Assembly (NCBI GenBank): GCA_903927605.1
Contig: CAIYNT010000133.1
Coordinates: forward strand, 1 to 21,103
Length of the DNA: 21,103 nucleotides
Reading direction: 5' to 3'
From: an uncultured Holophagaceae bacterium
GTDB taxonomy: Bacteria > Acidobacteriota > Holophagae > Holophagales > Holophagaceae
Below are positions 7,283 through 15,311 of the stretch, piece after piece. The notes beneath the pieces were generated by a model, which worked only from the letters and a program-made list of their open reading frames with translations, was not told where the DNA came from and did not search any database. Each line of letters opens with the position of its first letter. Within the stretch, counting starts at the first letter, position 1. Position numbers and translations under genes: made by a program.

Positions 7283-8243
7283 ATCCCACCGGCAGTTCCT
7301 TCAGCAGCCGGGCTAAGTGTTCACGTCTCTCGCCGCGGTTGAGGCGGCGGTCATCCAGGCTGCCGCGGTGGGCCATTGTATCTGTGAGGGTGCGCTGCAG
7401 ATCGTCCGGCGTGATGAAGTCCCGCCCTTCAAGCCAGGCCTCGGCTTGGGCTAGACCCAGCCAATGCTTGGCGGCGCGGGTGGAACAGAACCCTCCCTCG
7501 GCACGGATGCGCTCCACCATCCGTTCAACGTAATCCAGCACGGCATCGGCGACTTTCACACTGCGTACCGCCTGGCGGGCCTCGCGCCACCCCTCCAGAT
7601 CCAGCACGGGGAAGAGGGTGTCCAGCCGCTCGGAACCCGCTTCCCCAATGAGGATGCGGCGTTCCGCGGCGCGGTCCGGATAGCCCAAGTGGATGGTGCA
7701 GGAAAAGCGGTCCAGCTGGCTCTCGGGCAAGGGAAAAGTACCGGCGTGATCCAGCGGATTCTGCGTGGCGATGACGAAGAAGGGCTCGGGCAACCTGTGA
7801 GTGCTGCGGTCCAGGGTGACCTGTCCCTCCACCATCGCTTCGAGCATGGCGCTCTGGGTTTTGGGACCGATGCGGTTCAGCTCGTCCAGCAGCAGCACAT
7901 GGCAGAACACGGGGCCGGGCTGGAAGCGAAAATCCTGTTCCTTCGCGTCCCAGAGGTGGACCCCGAGCAGATCGGAGGGCAACAGATCATTGGTGCCCTG
8001 CACGCGCTGGAAGGTGCCACCGAGGATGCGCGACAGTCCCTTGGCCAGGGTGGTCTTCCCCACACCCGGCAGGTCCTCCAGCAGCACGTGACCGCCCGCC
8101 AGCATGGCCGCAAAGGCCCGCCGGACCTGGGCTTCCTTGCCCACCACCACGGCTTGGAGCGCCGCCAGCCCGGCCCGCGCTGCCGGACGGATCCTCTCTG
8201 GACCGAGGACCGGGGGCGCTAGGGCAGGTGGGGCCTGAGTCAT
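7272..8243 (-). CDS. MoxR-family AAA+ ATPase
   Basis: The 323-aa protein is a cytoplasmic MoxR-type ATPase, a chaperone-like family that often helps assemble or activate complexes containing VWA-domain proteins. It shows Walker A LPGVGKTT (residues 58-65), Walker B VLLLDE (116-121), sensor 1 IATQNP (158-163), the family motif PLPESQLDRF (171-180) and the C-terminal lid region. No VWA or DUF58 gene follows in the window, which is unusual since moxR often precedes them. The ATG at 8243 overlaps the stop of the upstream regulator (ATGA). The stop lies in the repeated 11 bp that bounds the small insertion element. Confidence 0.93.
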   Translation of the reverse strand: MTQAPPALAPPVLGPERIRPAARAGLAALQAVVVGKEAQVRRAFAAMLAGGHVLLEDLPGVGKTTLAKGLSRILGGTFQRVQGTNDLLPSDLLGVHLWDAKEQDFRFQPGPVFCHVLLLDELNRIGPKTQSAMLEAMVEGQVTLDRSTHRLPEPFFVIATQNPLDHAGTFPLPESQLDRFSCTIHLGYPDRAAERRILIGEAGSERLDTLFPVLDLEGWREARQAVRSVKVADAVLDYVERMVERIRAEGGFCSTRAAKHWLGLAQAEAWLEGRDFITPDDLQRTLTDTMAHRGSLDDRRLNRGERREHLARLLKELPVGWAG

Positions 8244-9496
8244 GGTGTCTTCCGCGGGAGAGAACCTTCTCTATCTTCAAGAGGAATGCCATGGTCCCGC
8301 AAGCGCTGAGCCAGGGTGCGTACTGTCAATTCCAGGCTCTCCGCGGCCCGGGGCAGATCCCCGGCGGCGTCCGTCATGGCCCGCTGCAGCAGCTGGGCTT
8401 CGGCCGACCGGATCACGGCCTTCAACATCCCCTCCAGGCCGCCGGCCTTGGGCCAGGGCAGGAACAAAGGCGCGTCCAGACCCAGACCCAGATCAGGAAA
8501 GGTCCGGATGGCAAGCCCGTCCGAGATCAGGAGGGTCCGGACCACCAGCACTTCCAGCTCGCGAACGTTACCCGGCCAGTCGTGATTCAGCAACTGCCGC
8601 TCCGCACTGCGCTCCAGCCAGGAGGCCGGACGTCCCTCCCGCTTCGCGCCCTGCTCCAGCAACTGGCGGGCGAGGGCCAGGAGATCCTCCCGCCGCTCTC
8701 TCAGCGAGGGCACCCGCAATTCCAGGGAACCCAGGCGCTGGGTGAGTTCCGGCGCCAGGACTCCCTGGGGATCCACGCCGCCCATCCAGGCGAGATGGCG
8801 TCCTGGTTCGCTGTCCATGGCCTGGGCCAGGGGGCCGGAAGCCGCCACCGACAGATGCTCCAACCCGGCCAGGAAGAGGCTTCCACCCTCCAGCAACTGC
8901 AGCATCCCCGGGTCAGGACCCTCCGGGCCCAAAGTGGCCGCGGGCAGAGCCAGATAGGGCGCCGCTGGGTGCCGCAGGACGTGCAGCCGCCGGGCACAAC
9001 GCTCGCGCCCGGATCCCCGTTCGCCCCGGAACACCACCGGAAGCAAGGACGAGGCCGCCCGGCGGAGGTCCGCTTCCAGGGTTTGCATGGCTGGGCTGTG
9101 GGCAATCCAGGGCTCGCCGGGGTCCGGAGGGGGTGCGCCCACCAGCGCCCGAAGCCGATCGAGCAGGGCCAGAAAGGCATCCAGGTCGAAGGGCTTGGGG
9201 AGGAAATCGTCCGCGCCCAGGCGCATGGCCTCCACGATGTCCTTGGGTTCGCCGAAGGCCGACATCAGCACCACGCGCAACCTCGGATGCAGCCAACGAG
9301 CCCGGCGGATCAGCTCCAGCCCGCTCATGCCGGGCAACCGCAGATCCGTGACCAGCACGTGAAAAGGTTGTGCCTCCAGGGCCCGCAGGGCCTCCTGCGG
9401 ATCTGCCACGGCTCGCACCTTCCAGACCGTACCTTCCAGCGCCTGGCTCAGCAGGCGGCGGAAGCTGTCCTTGTCCTCGACCAGCAGGAGGTCCAT
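8240..9496 (-). CDS. Response regulator with degenerate NtrC-type AAA+ domain and Fis-type HTH
   Basis: The protein starts MDLLLVEDKDSF at the ATG at 9496; the longer frame to 9607 would overlap the end of aroDE and adds unrelated residues. It is 418 aa. A normal receiver (phosphoacceptor Asp51, Lys101 in LPKPF) is followed by an AAA+ domain (about 130-320) that keeps an RVPSLRERREDL stretch and DWPGNVREL but has lost key motifs. Walker A reads GERGSGRE, with Arg for the essential Lys; Walker B reads LFLAGLEHL, lacking the Asp-Glu; and the ELFGxxxGAFTGA segment is missing. A Fis-like helix-turn-helix ends the protein (about 365-404). It therefore probably binds DNA without hydrolysing ATP or remodelling sigma-54 RNA polymerase. 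No kinase is adjacent. Its end overlaps moxR by ATGA. Confidence 0.88.
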   Translation of the reverse strand: MDLLLVEDKDSFRRLLSQALEGTVWKVRAVADPQEALRALEAQPFHVLVTDLRLPGMSGLELIRRARWLHPRLRVVLMSAFGEPKDIVEAMRLGADDFLPKPFDLDAFLALLDRLRALVGAPPPDPGEPWIAHSPAMQTLEADLRRAASSLLPVVFRGERGSGRERCARRLHVLRHPAAPYLALPAATLGPEGPDPGMLQLLEGGSLFLAGLEHLSVAASGPLAQAMDSEPGRHLAWMGGVDPQGVLAPELTQRLGSLELRVPSLRERREDLLALARQLLEQGAKREGRPASWLERSAERQLLNHDWPGNVRELEVLVVRTLLISDGLAIRTFPDLGLGLDAPLFLPWPKAGGLEGMLKAVIRSAEAQLLQRAMTDAAGDLPRAAESLELTVRTLAQRLRDHGIPLEDREGSLPRKTP

Positions 9497-9518
9497 GACT
9501 TGAAAGGTAGCAGGCCGT

Positions 9519-9537
9519 GGGCTATAGCCTATAGCCC
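9519..9537. promoter_or_regulatory. Perfect 8-bp inverted repeat GGGCTATA-GCC-TATAGCCC
   Basis: The short gap between aroDE and the regulator gene holds a perfect 8+8 inverted repeat with a 3-nt spacer, touching the aroDE stop codon (9539-9537). It lies 22 bp upstream of the regulator ATG. It could be an operator bound by a dimer, perhaps the regulator itself, or an RNA hairpin that tunes expression between the two genes. No T-run follows it. Confidence 0.55.
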
Positions 9538-10901
9538 TACACGCCGCCACATCCTTCGATGAACCGCCGGCTCTGTCCTTCAGCCTGGGCCTCGAAGAGG
9601 GTCGCACCCTTCACCAGGCGGAGCCCCGCTGCCCAGGCCCAGAGGGCGAAGGCCGTGTCCTCCTTGTAAATCCACTCCATGGTCCAGCGGGCACTGGGCC
9701 TGGCGGCCTCCAGCAACTCGGGGAAAGGCACTGGATCACCGGCCGACATGCCAAGGCTGGTGGCCTGAACAATGCCCACCGGGGCCATGGCCGCCACATC
9801 CTCCACGGAGGGCAATGATCGCCGGGAAGCCTGTTGGAAGGGTCGTCCCACCGCTTCAAGCACAATGCGGCTGCTACGGGCCACGCCCCCCTCCCCCAGC
9901 AACAAGATGGGACCCGGATCCAGCTTCGACAGAACTTCTCTGAAGGCCTCTGCATCCGTGTTCGCCCCCTGCCAGGGTTCATTGTTTTTTCGTCGCCAGA
10001 GGGTGTTCAGGGGGCCCTGCAAGCCGAGCGCTTCCGGAAGCGAGAGCTTCAGGGGCGCCGTGATGCTCAGGCCCAGAATGCCAAGGGCATCCAAGGCTTC
10101 CGCTGCTTCCACCGCGTCACCACAAAGAAGGGGCAGGTAGACCAGATCCTTGTAGGCATTCTGAAGGCGCGGATTGTGGAAAGCCGGTCCCCGTGAGTGC
10201 AGGACCGGGTCGCCGATGACACCGCAGAGGCCGTACCCCGGGTGGAGCTTGGCTGCTCGCCAGGCGCGCAGGGTCGAAAGCGGCAGCTGACCAGGCGCGG
10301 CGGGGGGTCCGTCATCGGGCGCCGCGTAGGTGAAGGCTCCGCCCCAGGCCGCCTGCATGACCCGGCTGGGGAGGCCCTTGGGGCCCATCAGAAAAGCTGA
10401 GAGCCGAATGCCGTGATCCCGGGCCCAGGCCAAAGGCTTCTGGAGGCGGCCGTTGTCACTCAGGCGCCCAGCCCAGCCCACCCACTTGAAGGCTTCGCCC
10501 GGAGGCAGGTCGCGGAGGCGCGCTTCCAGGTCGAAGACGCCGGTCGCCACATGGATCGACCGCAGCAGCCGCACGTGGGTCCGGGCTGCCTGGATCTCCG
10601 AGGGGATGGGCAGGTCCCATTCCAGATCCATCCAGGCGGGCCTGCCCTTGAGGGCTTTCGTCAGATGGGCTATGCGACTGACCTCGTCCTCATCGGGCCA
10701 GCGCCCGCCCTCGGACACCCGGCGACACGTCACCAGACAACGGCGCTTCAGGGCATCCACCAGGGCCTCCGGATCCGATTTTGGAAACAGATCGAGCCGC
10801 AGTTCGGGGAGAGCGTCCTCCCCCAGCCGCTTCGCGCAGGCCAGGGCCTCCTCCCACTCGGCGTGGGACAAGGTCACAAGATGGAATGGCAGGGGGCTCA
10901 T
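9537..10901 (-). CDS. aroDE: Bifunctional 3-dehydroquinate dehydratase (type I) / shikimate dehydrogenase, AroD-AroE fusion
   Basis: The 454-aa protein joins two consecutive steps of the shikimate pathway, dehydroquinate to dehydroshikimate to shikimate. Residues 1-215 form a type I AroD barrel: ELRLDLF (32-38), TCRRVSEGG, candidate catalytic His117 (RSIHVATG), candidate Schiff-base Lys139 (EAFKW), TYA (191-193) and the APGQLPLSTLR end motif. Residues 225-454 form AroE: GVIGDPVLHS (227-236), catalytic Lys285 (ITAPLK), LNTL near 298-301, catalytic Asp316 (GANTDAEAF), the NADP loop LLGEGGVARSS and a C-terminal EAQAEGQSRRF. Similar fusions occur in plants and Chlamydia. The AroD part is shorter and more divergent than typical, so activity is likely but not certain. 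The ATG at 10901 has no Shine-Dalgarno. It heads the minus-strand operon. Confidence 0.9.
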   Translation of the reverse strand: MSPLPFHLVTLSHAEWEEALACAKRLGEDALPELRLDLFPKSDPEALVDALKRRCLVTCRRVSEGGRWPDEDEVSRIAHLTKALKGRPAWMDLEWDLPIPSEIQAARTHVRLLRSIHVATGVFDLEARLRDLPPGEAFKWVGWAGRLSDNGRLQKPLAWARDHGIRLSAFLMGPKGLPSRVMQAAWGGAFTYAAPDDGPPAAPGQLPLSTLRAWRAAKLHPGYGLCGVIGDPVLHSRGPAFHNPRLQNAYKDLVYLPLLCGDAVEAAEALDALGILGLSITAPLKLSLPEALGLQGPLNTLWRRKNNEPWQGANTDAEAFREVLSKLDPGPILLLGEGGVARSSRIVLEAVGRPFQQASRRSLPSVEDVAAMAPVGIVQATSLGMSAGDPVPFPELLEAARPSARWTMEWIYKEDTAFALWAWAAGLRLVKGATLFEAQAEGQSRRFIEGCGGV

Positions 10902-10949
10902 GTGGTGTATATCCGGATGGATCCATTATGCTTCCGTACGGAGGAATCC
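10902..10949. promoter_or_regulatory. Divergent promoter region between aroDE and the dehydrogenase gene
   Basis: Forty-eight bases separate two divergently read genes. On the minus strand TATACA (10911-10906) sits only four bases from the aroDE ATG, which has no Shine-Dalgarno, so a leaderless mRNA is possible. On the plus strand TATGCT (10927-10932) is a candidate -10 for the dehydrogenase, with GGAGGA at 10940-10945 as its ribosome-binding site. Matches to -35 are poor on both strands. Confidence 0.3.
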
Positions 10950-12005
10950 ATGCGTGACTTCAAGATCGCCGTGATCCCCGGCGACGGCATTGGCAAGGAG
11001 GTGGTGCCCGAGGGCATCCGTGTGTTGGAGGCCGCTGCAGCCAAGCATGGCCTGCATTTCCGATGGGATGGGTTCCCCTGGAGCTGCGAGTTCTTTCTCG
11101 AGCACGGCCGCATGATGCCCGAGGACGGTCTCGATCGGATCCGCCACCATGATGCCATTTTCCTGGGGGCCGTGGGCTTCCCGGGCGTGCCCGACCACGT
11201 CTCGCTCTGGGGCCTACTCATCCCCATCCGCCGAGGCTTCCGCCAGTACGCCAACCTGCGCCCCGTGAAGCTCATGCCCGGTGTGCCCTGTCCGCTCGCG
11301 GGGCGGGCACCGGGCGACATCGACTTCATCGTAGTGCGTGAGAACAATGAGGGCGAATACTCCAGCATCGGCGGGCGCCTCTATGAGGGCACGGACCAAG
11401 AGATGGCCGTGCAGCAGAGCGTGTTCACGCGGCAGGGCGTGGACCGCATCCTGAAGGTCGCCTTCGACATCGCCCAGTCGCGGCCCAAGCAGCACCTCAC
11501 CTCGGCCACCAAGTCCAACGGCATCGCCATCACCATGCCGTACTGGGACGAGCGGGTAAAGGCCATGGCCGCCGCCTATCCCGTGGTGAAGGTGGACCAG
11601 TTCCATGTCGACATCCTCTGCGCCCAGTTCGTGCGCAATCCCCACTGGTTCGATGTGGTCGTGGGCTCGAATCTGTTCGGTGACATCCTTTCGGATCTCG
11701 GCCCCGCCTGCACCGGCACCATCGCCATCGCACCCAGCGCGAACCTGAACCCCGAGCGGGAATTCCCCTCCATGTTCGAGCCCGTCCACGGCTCGGCGCC
11801 GGATATCTACGGCAAAGGCATCGCCAACCCCATTGGTCAGATCTGGGCCGGGGCCATGATGCTGGACCACCTGGACTGTCCCGAGGCGGGCGCCTCCGTC
11901 ATGGCCGCCATCGAGAAAGTGCTGGCCAGCGGCCTGCGCACGCCGGACATGGGTGGCACCGCCAGCACCGCCGACATGGGCAAGGCCATCGCCGACGCGG
12001 TGTAA
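10950..12005 (+). CDS. dmlA: Tartrate / D-malate dehydrogenase (isocitrate-isopropylmalate dehydrogenase family)
   Basis: The 351-aa protein belongs to the NAD-dependent beta-decarboxylating dehydrogenases. It begins IAVIPGDGIGKEVVPEG and carries FFLEHGRMMPEDGL, GAVGFPGVPDHVSLWGLLIPIRR, LRPVKL, VVRENNEGEYSSIGGR and the metal-binding Asp segments VDQFHVDIL and SNLFGDILSDLG, then EPVHGSAPDIYGKGIANP. The PGVPDHVSLWGLLIPIRR and ENNEGEYS segments point to the tartrate dehydrogenase/D-malate dehydrogenase branch (TtuC, DmlA/YeaU) rather than LeuB or Icd. It would oxidise D-malate to pyruvate and CO2, or tartrate. The ATG at 10950 has GGAGGA just upstream; the longer in-frame extension to 10413 is antisense to aroDE and rejected. 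Substrate choice is not settled by sequence alone. Its stop directly abuts the stop of the converging membrane protein gene. Confidence 0.88.
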   Translation: MRDFKIAVIPGDGIGKEVVPEGIRVLEAAAAKHGLHFRWDGFPWSCEFFLEHGRMMPEDGLDRIRHHDAIFLGAVGFPGVPDHVSLWGLLIPIRRGFRQYANLRPVKLMPGVPCPLAGRAPGDIDFIVVRENNEGEYSSIGGRLYEGTDQEMAVQQSVFTRQGVDRILKVAFDIAQSRPKQHLTSATKSNGIAITMPYWDERVKAMAAAYPVVKVDQFHVDILCAQFVRNPHWFDVVVGSNLFGDILSDLGPACTGTIAIAPSANLNPEREFPSMFEPVHGSAPDIYGKGIANPIGQIWAGAMMLDHLDCPEAGASVMAAIEKVLASGLRTPDMGGTASTADMGKAIADAV

Positions 12006-12539
12006 CTATTTGGGCCGGATGGCGCCCGGCCCCACGATGGGCGGCCTCACAACGGGCGGCTCGATGCCATGCACCTGCGGCCTTCGGGTCTCCAGCACAC
12101 GGGCCATGAGCGTTCTCGCCGCCTTCCCCCTCAGGCGGATCATCCGACCCCCCACCCCCAGCCGGAATTCAGCGGCACTGAGGAAGGCCCACCAGATGTC
12201 TTTGGGTTCCTTCTCCAGGATGACTTCGCTCCAGGGGATCGAGGCGGGCCCCTTCCAATACAGCGGCTGGAAGGGGAAGGGCTGTTTGAGGTGCAGGCAG
12301 CGCTTCCCGAACTTGATGGACATGGGGCAGTGGCCGCGGAAGGTGCCGAATTCGATCTGCTGCCAGCCCAGACTCCGCTCGATGGGATCGTTCGGGTCCG
12401 CGGGCCAGTCCTGGTACATGGCATCGATCCCCTGCAAATGGTTGGTCAGCCAGGTGGCGCCCAGGAACACCACGGGGACGAACAAGAGGATCCAGGGTGG
12501 CGGGGGATTCCCGGACCTGGAGAGCAGCAGCAAGTCCAT
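12006..12539 (-). CDS. Hypothetical single-pass membrane protein, possible PH-like domain
   Basis: The 177-aa protein has one membrane segment near the N-terminus (about 15-33, preceded by GNPPPP) and a soluble remainder. The stretch SIKFGKRCLHLKQPFPFQPLYWKGPASIPWSEV resembles small membrane-anchored proteins with a bacterial PH-like beta fold, in which a hydrophobic loop is followed by IPWSEI. I do not know a function. The tail (about 150-177) is Pro/Arg-rich. Its ATG shares one base with the mazG stop (TGATG), so it is probably translated by coupling and belongs to the mpl-mazG operon. It ends base to base with the converging dehydrogenase gene. Confidence 0.8.
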   Translation of the reverse strand: MDLLLLSRSGNPPPPWILLFVPVVFLGATWLTNHLQGIDAMYQDWPADPNDPIERSLGWQQIEFGTFRGHCPMSIKFGKRCLHLKQPFPFQPLYWKGPASIPWSEVILEKEPKDIWWAFLSAAEFRLGVGGRMIRLRGKAARTLMARVLETRRPQVHGIEPPVVRPPIVGPGAIRPK

Positions 12540-13330
12540 CAGATCCTTCCCCTCTTCTTCGCAGCCTCCCAGGCGGCTTCCATCTCATCCAGGGTGCGAC
12601 GCGCCCAGCCGCCGTGGGCACGGGCATCGTCCTCCACCGCCCTGAAGCGGCCCTTGAACCGGAGCATCTGGCGTCGCAACGCGGCATCAGGATCCACGCC
12701 CTTCTTCCGCGCCCACTGCATGAGGCTGAAGAGCACATCGCCGAATTCCTCCTCCACTCGCACGGGATCGGATTCAGCCTGAAGCTCGGCCACTTCCTCC
12801 TTCACCTTGTCGAGGACGCCTTCCAGATCCGGCCACTCGAAACCCACCTTGGCACAGCGGCGACCGATCTCCAGGGCCTCATCCATGGGCGACAGCGTGG
12901 CGGGAATGCCCTCCAGCAGTCGAAGTTCCGTCTCCGGCGTCAGGCCCTTCTCCTCAAGCTTGATGGAGGCCCAGTTGACGAGCACGTCGGCGGCACCGTC
13001 CACACTGACTTCGGCGAACACGTGCGGATGCCGCCGCACCAGCTTTTCCACCACGGTTTGTTCCACCGCGTGGATATCCCAGGCGCCCCGATCGGCGGCC
13101 AGCTGGGCGTGGAAGACGATCTGCAGCCAGAGGTCGCCCAGTTCCTCGCAGAGGTGAGCTTCCGTGGCCGCATCCTCCGGCCGGTGGGCCGCCAGGGCCT
13201 CCAGCACCTCGGCCGCCTCCTCGCGCAGGTAGCGGGCCAGGCTCTGGTGGTCCTGCTTCAGGTCCCATGGACAGCCGGTCTCAGGGTTGCGGAGCGCGGC
13301 CATGACAGCTCGGAGGGTGGTGGGTTCCAT
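12539..13330 (-). CDS. mazG: Nucleoside triphosphate pyrophosphohydrolase MazG
   Basis: The 263-aa protein has the tandem MazG architecture of the E. coli enzyme. The first repeat contains GCPWDLKQDHQSLARYLREEAAEVLEA with EELGD (62-66) as Mg-binding acidic residues; the second contains KEEVAELQAE followed by EEEFGDVLFS. It hydrolyses NTPs and dNTPs to monophosphates and pyrophosphate in the cytoplasm, often described as nucleotide-pool cleaning and (p)ppGpp-linked stress control. The start ATG at 13330 has little Shine-Dalgarno. It lies 27 bp after the restored end of the LDT-Mpl gene and overlaps the next gene by one base, so the three are likely cotranscribed. Confidence 0.94.
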   Translation of the reverse strand: MEPTTLRAVMAALRNPETGCPWDLKQDHQSLARYLREEAAEVLEALAAHRPEDAATEAHLCEELGDLWLQIVFHAQLAADRGAWDIHAVEQTVVEKLVRRHPHVFAEVSVDGAADVLVNWASIKLEEKGLTPETELRLLEGIPATLSPMDEALEIGRRCAKVGFEWPDLEGVLDKVKEEVAELQAESDPVRVEEEFGDVLFSLMQWARKKGVDPDAALRRQMLRFKGRFRAVEDDARAHGGWARRTLDEMEAAWEAAKKRGRI

Positions 13331-13357
13331 GCACTAGGGTACCGCGAGACTGAAGAA

Positions 13358-15311
13358 TCAACCCTTTCTGCGGGAAGAAAGCGCGTCCAGGATGGTCTTC
13401 GCCAGATCCGCCAGTGACGGATCCCGGGCGCCCATGATGAGGATGAGATCCCCCCTCCTTCGCTTCCGCCGCCAATCGCTCCACAAGCCATTTCCTGGAA
13501 GGGGCCGACTCCGCGGCCACACCGCGGGCGGCAATGTCCGCCATCACTTCCGCGCTGGTGATGTCCCGGGAAGCGGTGCCGCCCGCGTAAAACACCTCGA
13601 GGCCCCAGAGGCGATCCCCGGGCGCCAACTCCTTGGCGAAGGTATCCACGAAGTCCGTCCGGAGGAACTTGAGGGGGCCGAATCCGTGGGGCTGGAAGAC
13701 CGCCAGCACCCGCCCTCCTTTGGCCTGCACCCGCAGATGAGCGGCGCGGATCGAGGCCGCCACCTTGGCCGGATTGTGGCCGAAATCATCCACCACGGTG
13801 ACACCGCGGCGGGTGCCCAGCACCTGGAAGCGCCGCGCCACGCCCTGGAAGGCCATCAGGGGTTCCCGCATGGCCGACAGGGGCACTCCGAGAGCCACGC
13901 AGGCCGCGATGGCAGCCATGGCATTCTCCACGTTGTGACGTCCCGGTACCAGCAGTCGGAAGAGCAAGCCATGAAGGGTGAAGGAGGATCCTTCGGGCCC
14001 AATGACAAGCTCCTCGACTCGGAGGTCCGACCCATCCCCGAAACCGAAGGCGATGCCACCTTCGGCGAATTCATGCAGGTTCTCTTCCTCCCCCAGCACG
14101 ATGGCTTCGCGAACCTGGGCCCGGAAGATGCGGAACATCTCCGCCACGGTCTCCATCTCCTTGTGGTCCCGCTGCAGATTCAACACCACGCCCACCGCAG
14201 GGTGGTAGCGCACCACGGAACCGTCGCTTTCGTCGGCTTCGATGACCAGCAGATCGGATCGGCCCACCCAGGCATTGCCCCACAGCCCCTCCCGCTGAAG
14301 GGCCACCAACTCGCCACCCGTGATGACCGAAGGGTCGCGACCCACCCCCCGGAGGATCTCGAACACCATGGCCACTGTGGTGGATTTGCCGCTGGTGCCC
14401 GTCACCGCCACAGTACGGTGTCGCGCCACCAGGTGGGCCAGCAACTCGGAACGGTGCAGCACCGGCACGCCCATGCGCCTGGCCGCAGCCACATCCGCTA
14501 CGTCTTCTTCCACCGCAGTTGACACGATCAGAGCCGAGCAGTCACCCCCCAGGCCCGTTCCATCCTGGGGATGGATGGTCACGCCCAACGCTTCCAGCTG
14601 AGACTTGGCCCTGGATCGCAGCCCCCGGTCGAAACTGCGGTCGCTGCCGCTGGCACTGCCGCCCTTCATCGCCACGAACTGAGCCAGGGCGCTCATGCCG
14701 CTGCCCGCCACGCCCGCAAAGTGGAGCCGCCCGAGGCCAAGACCATCATCCTGAAGATCCCCGGCGATGAGCACGGGATCCCCTTCCGACAGGCGGTCGA
14801 AGAGATCCACCACGTCGGCATTGGCGAGGCGCACGCAGCCGTGGGAGACAGGCCGGCCCAGCAGGTTCTCCTGGTTGGTGCCGTGCAGGTAGATGAACCG
14901 TTCCAGGGAATCCCGCCCCGGCCCACGGTTCCAACCGTCCTCCTGTCCATCCAAGGTCAGTACACGGGTGAGGATCAAGTCTTCATCCCGTGCTTCACCC
15001 CGCCATACCTCCCCAGTGGCTACCCGGCTGCGAAAGACGGTCCCCGGTTCCACTCCCGCCCCGATGCGCTCGTGAATGTGGTGCCAGCCCGTGGGTGTGC
15101 AGTACGAGCCTTCCTCGCAGCCCAGGCCGTTCTTCGCGGTGGAGATGACTGCCTCGAACACCAGGCGCCCATCTTCCAGAAGCCCCAGCCGCTGGCGGGC
15201 GGTGTCCGCCACGAGGACCCTGGGTCTGCGATCCAACGCTGGCGCGCCTGGGCGCACAAGGGCTGCCAACATCAAGGCGCGATAGCGGGCAGCGTTTACT
15301 GGATCGGGCAT
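13358..15311 (-). CDS. L,D-transpeptidase (YkuD) - Mur ligase (Mpl-like) fusion, with an apparent 1-nt frameshift near the 3' end
   Basis: Residues 30-183 form a YkuD domain with HGTNQE (143-148) and catalytic SHGCVRL (Cys159). Residues 195 onward form a MurC/Mpl-type ligase: GVAGSGMS (200-207), P-loop GTSGKST (305-311), EADESDGS (358-365), LNLQRDHKE, HNVENAMAAIAAC and DDFGHNPAKV. Mpl re-attaches recycled murein tripeptide to UDP-MurNAc in the cytosol. No credible signal peptide precedes the YkuD domain, so it is probably cytosolic and may trim muropeptides before ligation. As given, the frame leaves the ligase after about residue 619 at a run of six C (13450-13455), reads unrelated sequence and runs to 13281 inside mazG. 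Removing one base restores GDLILIMGARDPSLADLAKTIL and a stop at 13358, giving about 650 aa. MurC instead of Mpl is possible for the ligase part. Confidence 0.87.
13450..13455 (-). other. Homopolymer frameshift site in the LDT-Mpl gene
   Basis: Six consecutive C on the plus strand (GGGGGG in the gene) mark the point where the Mur ligase frame is lost. With five, the protein continues with the expected C-terminal Mur ligase motif LILIMGARDPSLAD and stops before mazG. An extra base from sequencing or a real slippage mutation both fit. Confidence 0.8.

Noticed and set aside
7072..7284. 70-aa and 182-aa minus-strand ORFs crossing the moxR-rodZ gap
   Set aside because: They read through the inserted repeat unit and give similar Gly/Ser/Arg-rich strings from both copies, so they reflect the repeat and not a gene.
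8228..9562. 444-aa open frame on the plus strand
   Set aside because: Gln/Arg/Pro-rich translation typical of antisense in GC-rich DNA; the minus strand encodes the response regulator.
10413..10949. N-terminal extension of the tartrate/malate dehydrogenase by 179 residues
   Set aside because: It is antisense to aroDE, and the family start (IAVIPGDGIGKE) follows the ATG at 10950, which has its own ribosome-binding site.
13450..13455. Programmed ribosomal frameshift in the LDT-Mpl gene
   Set aside because: The needed shift is +1 on a G run with no evident stop or pseudoknot stimulating it; a one-base indel is the simpler reading.
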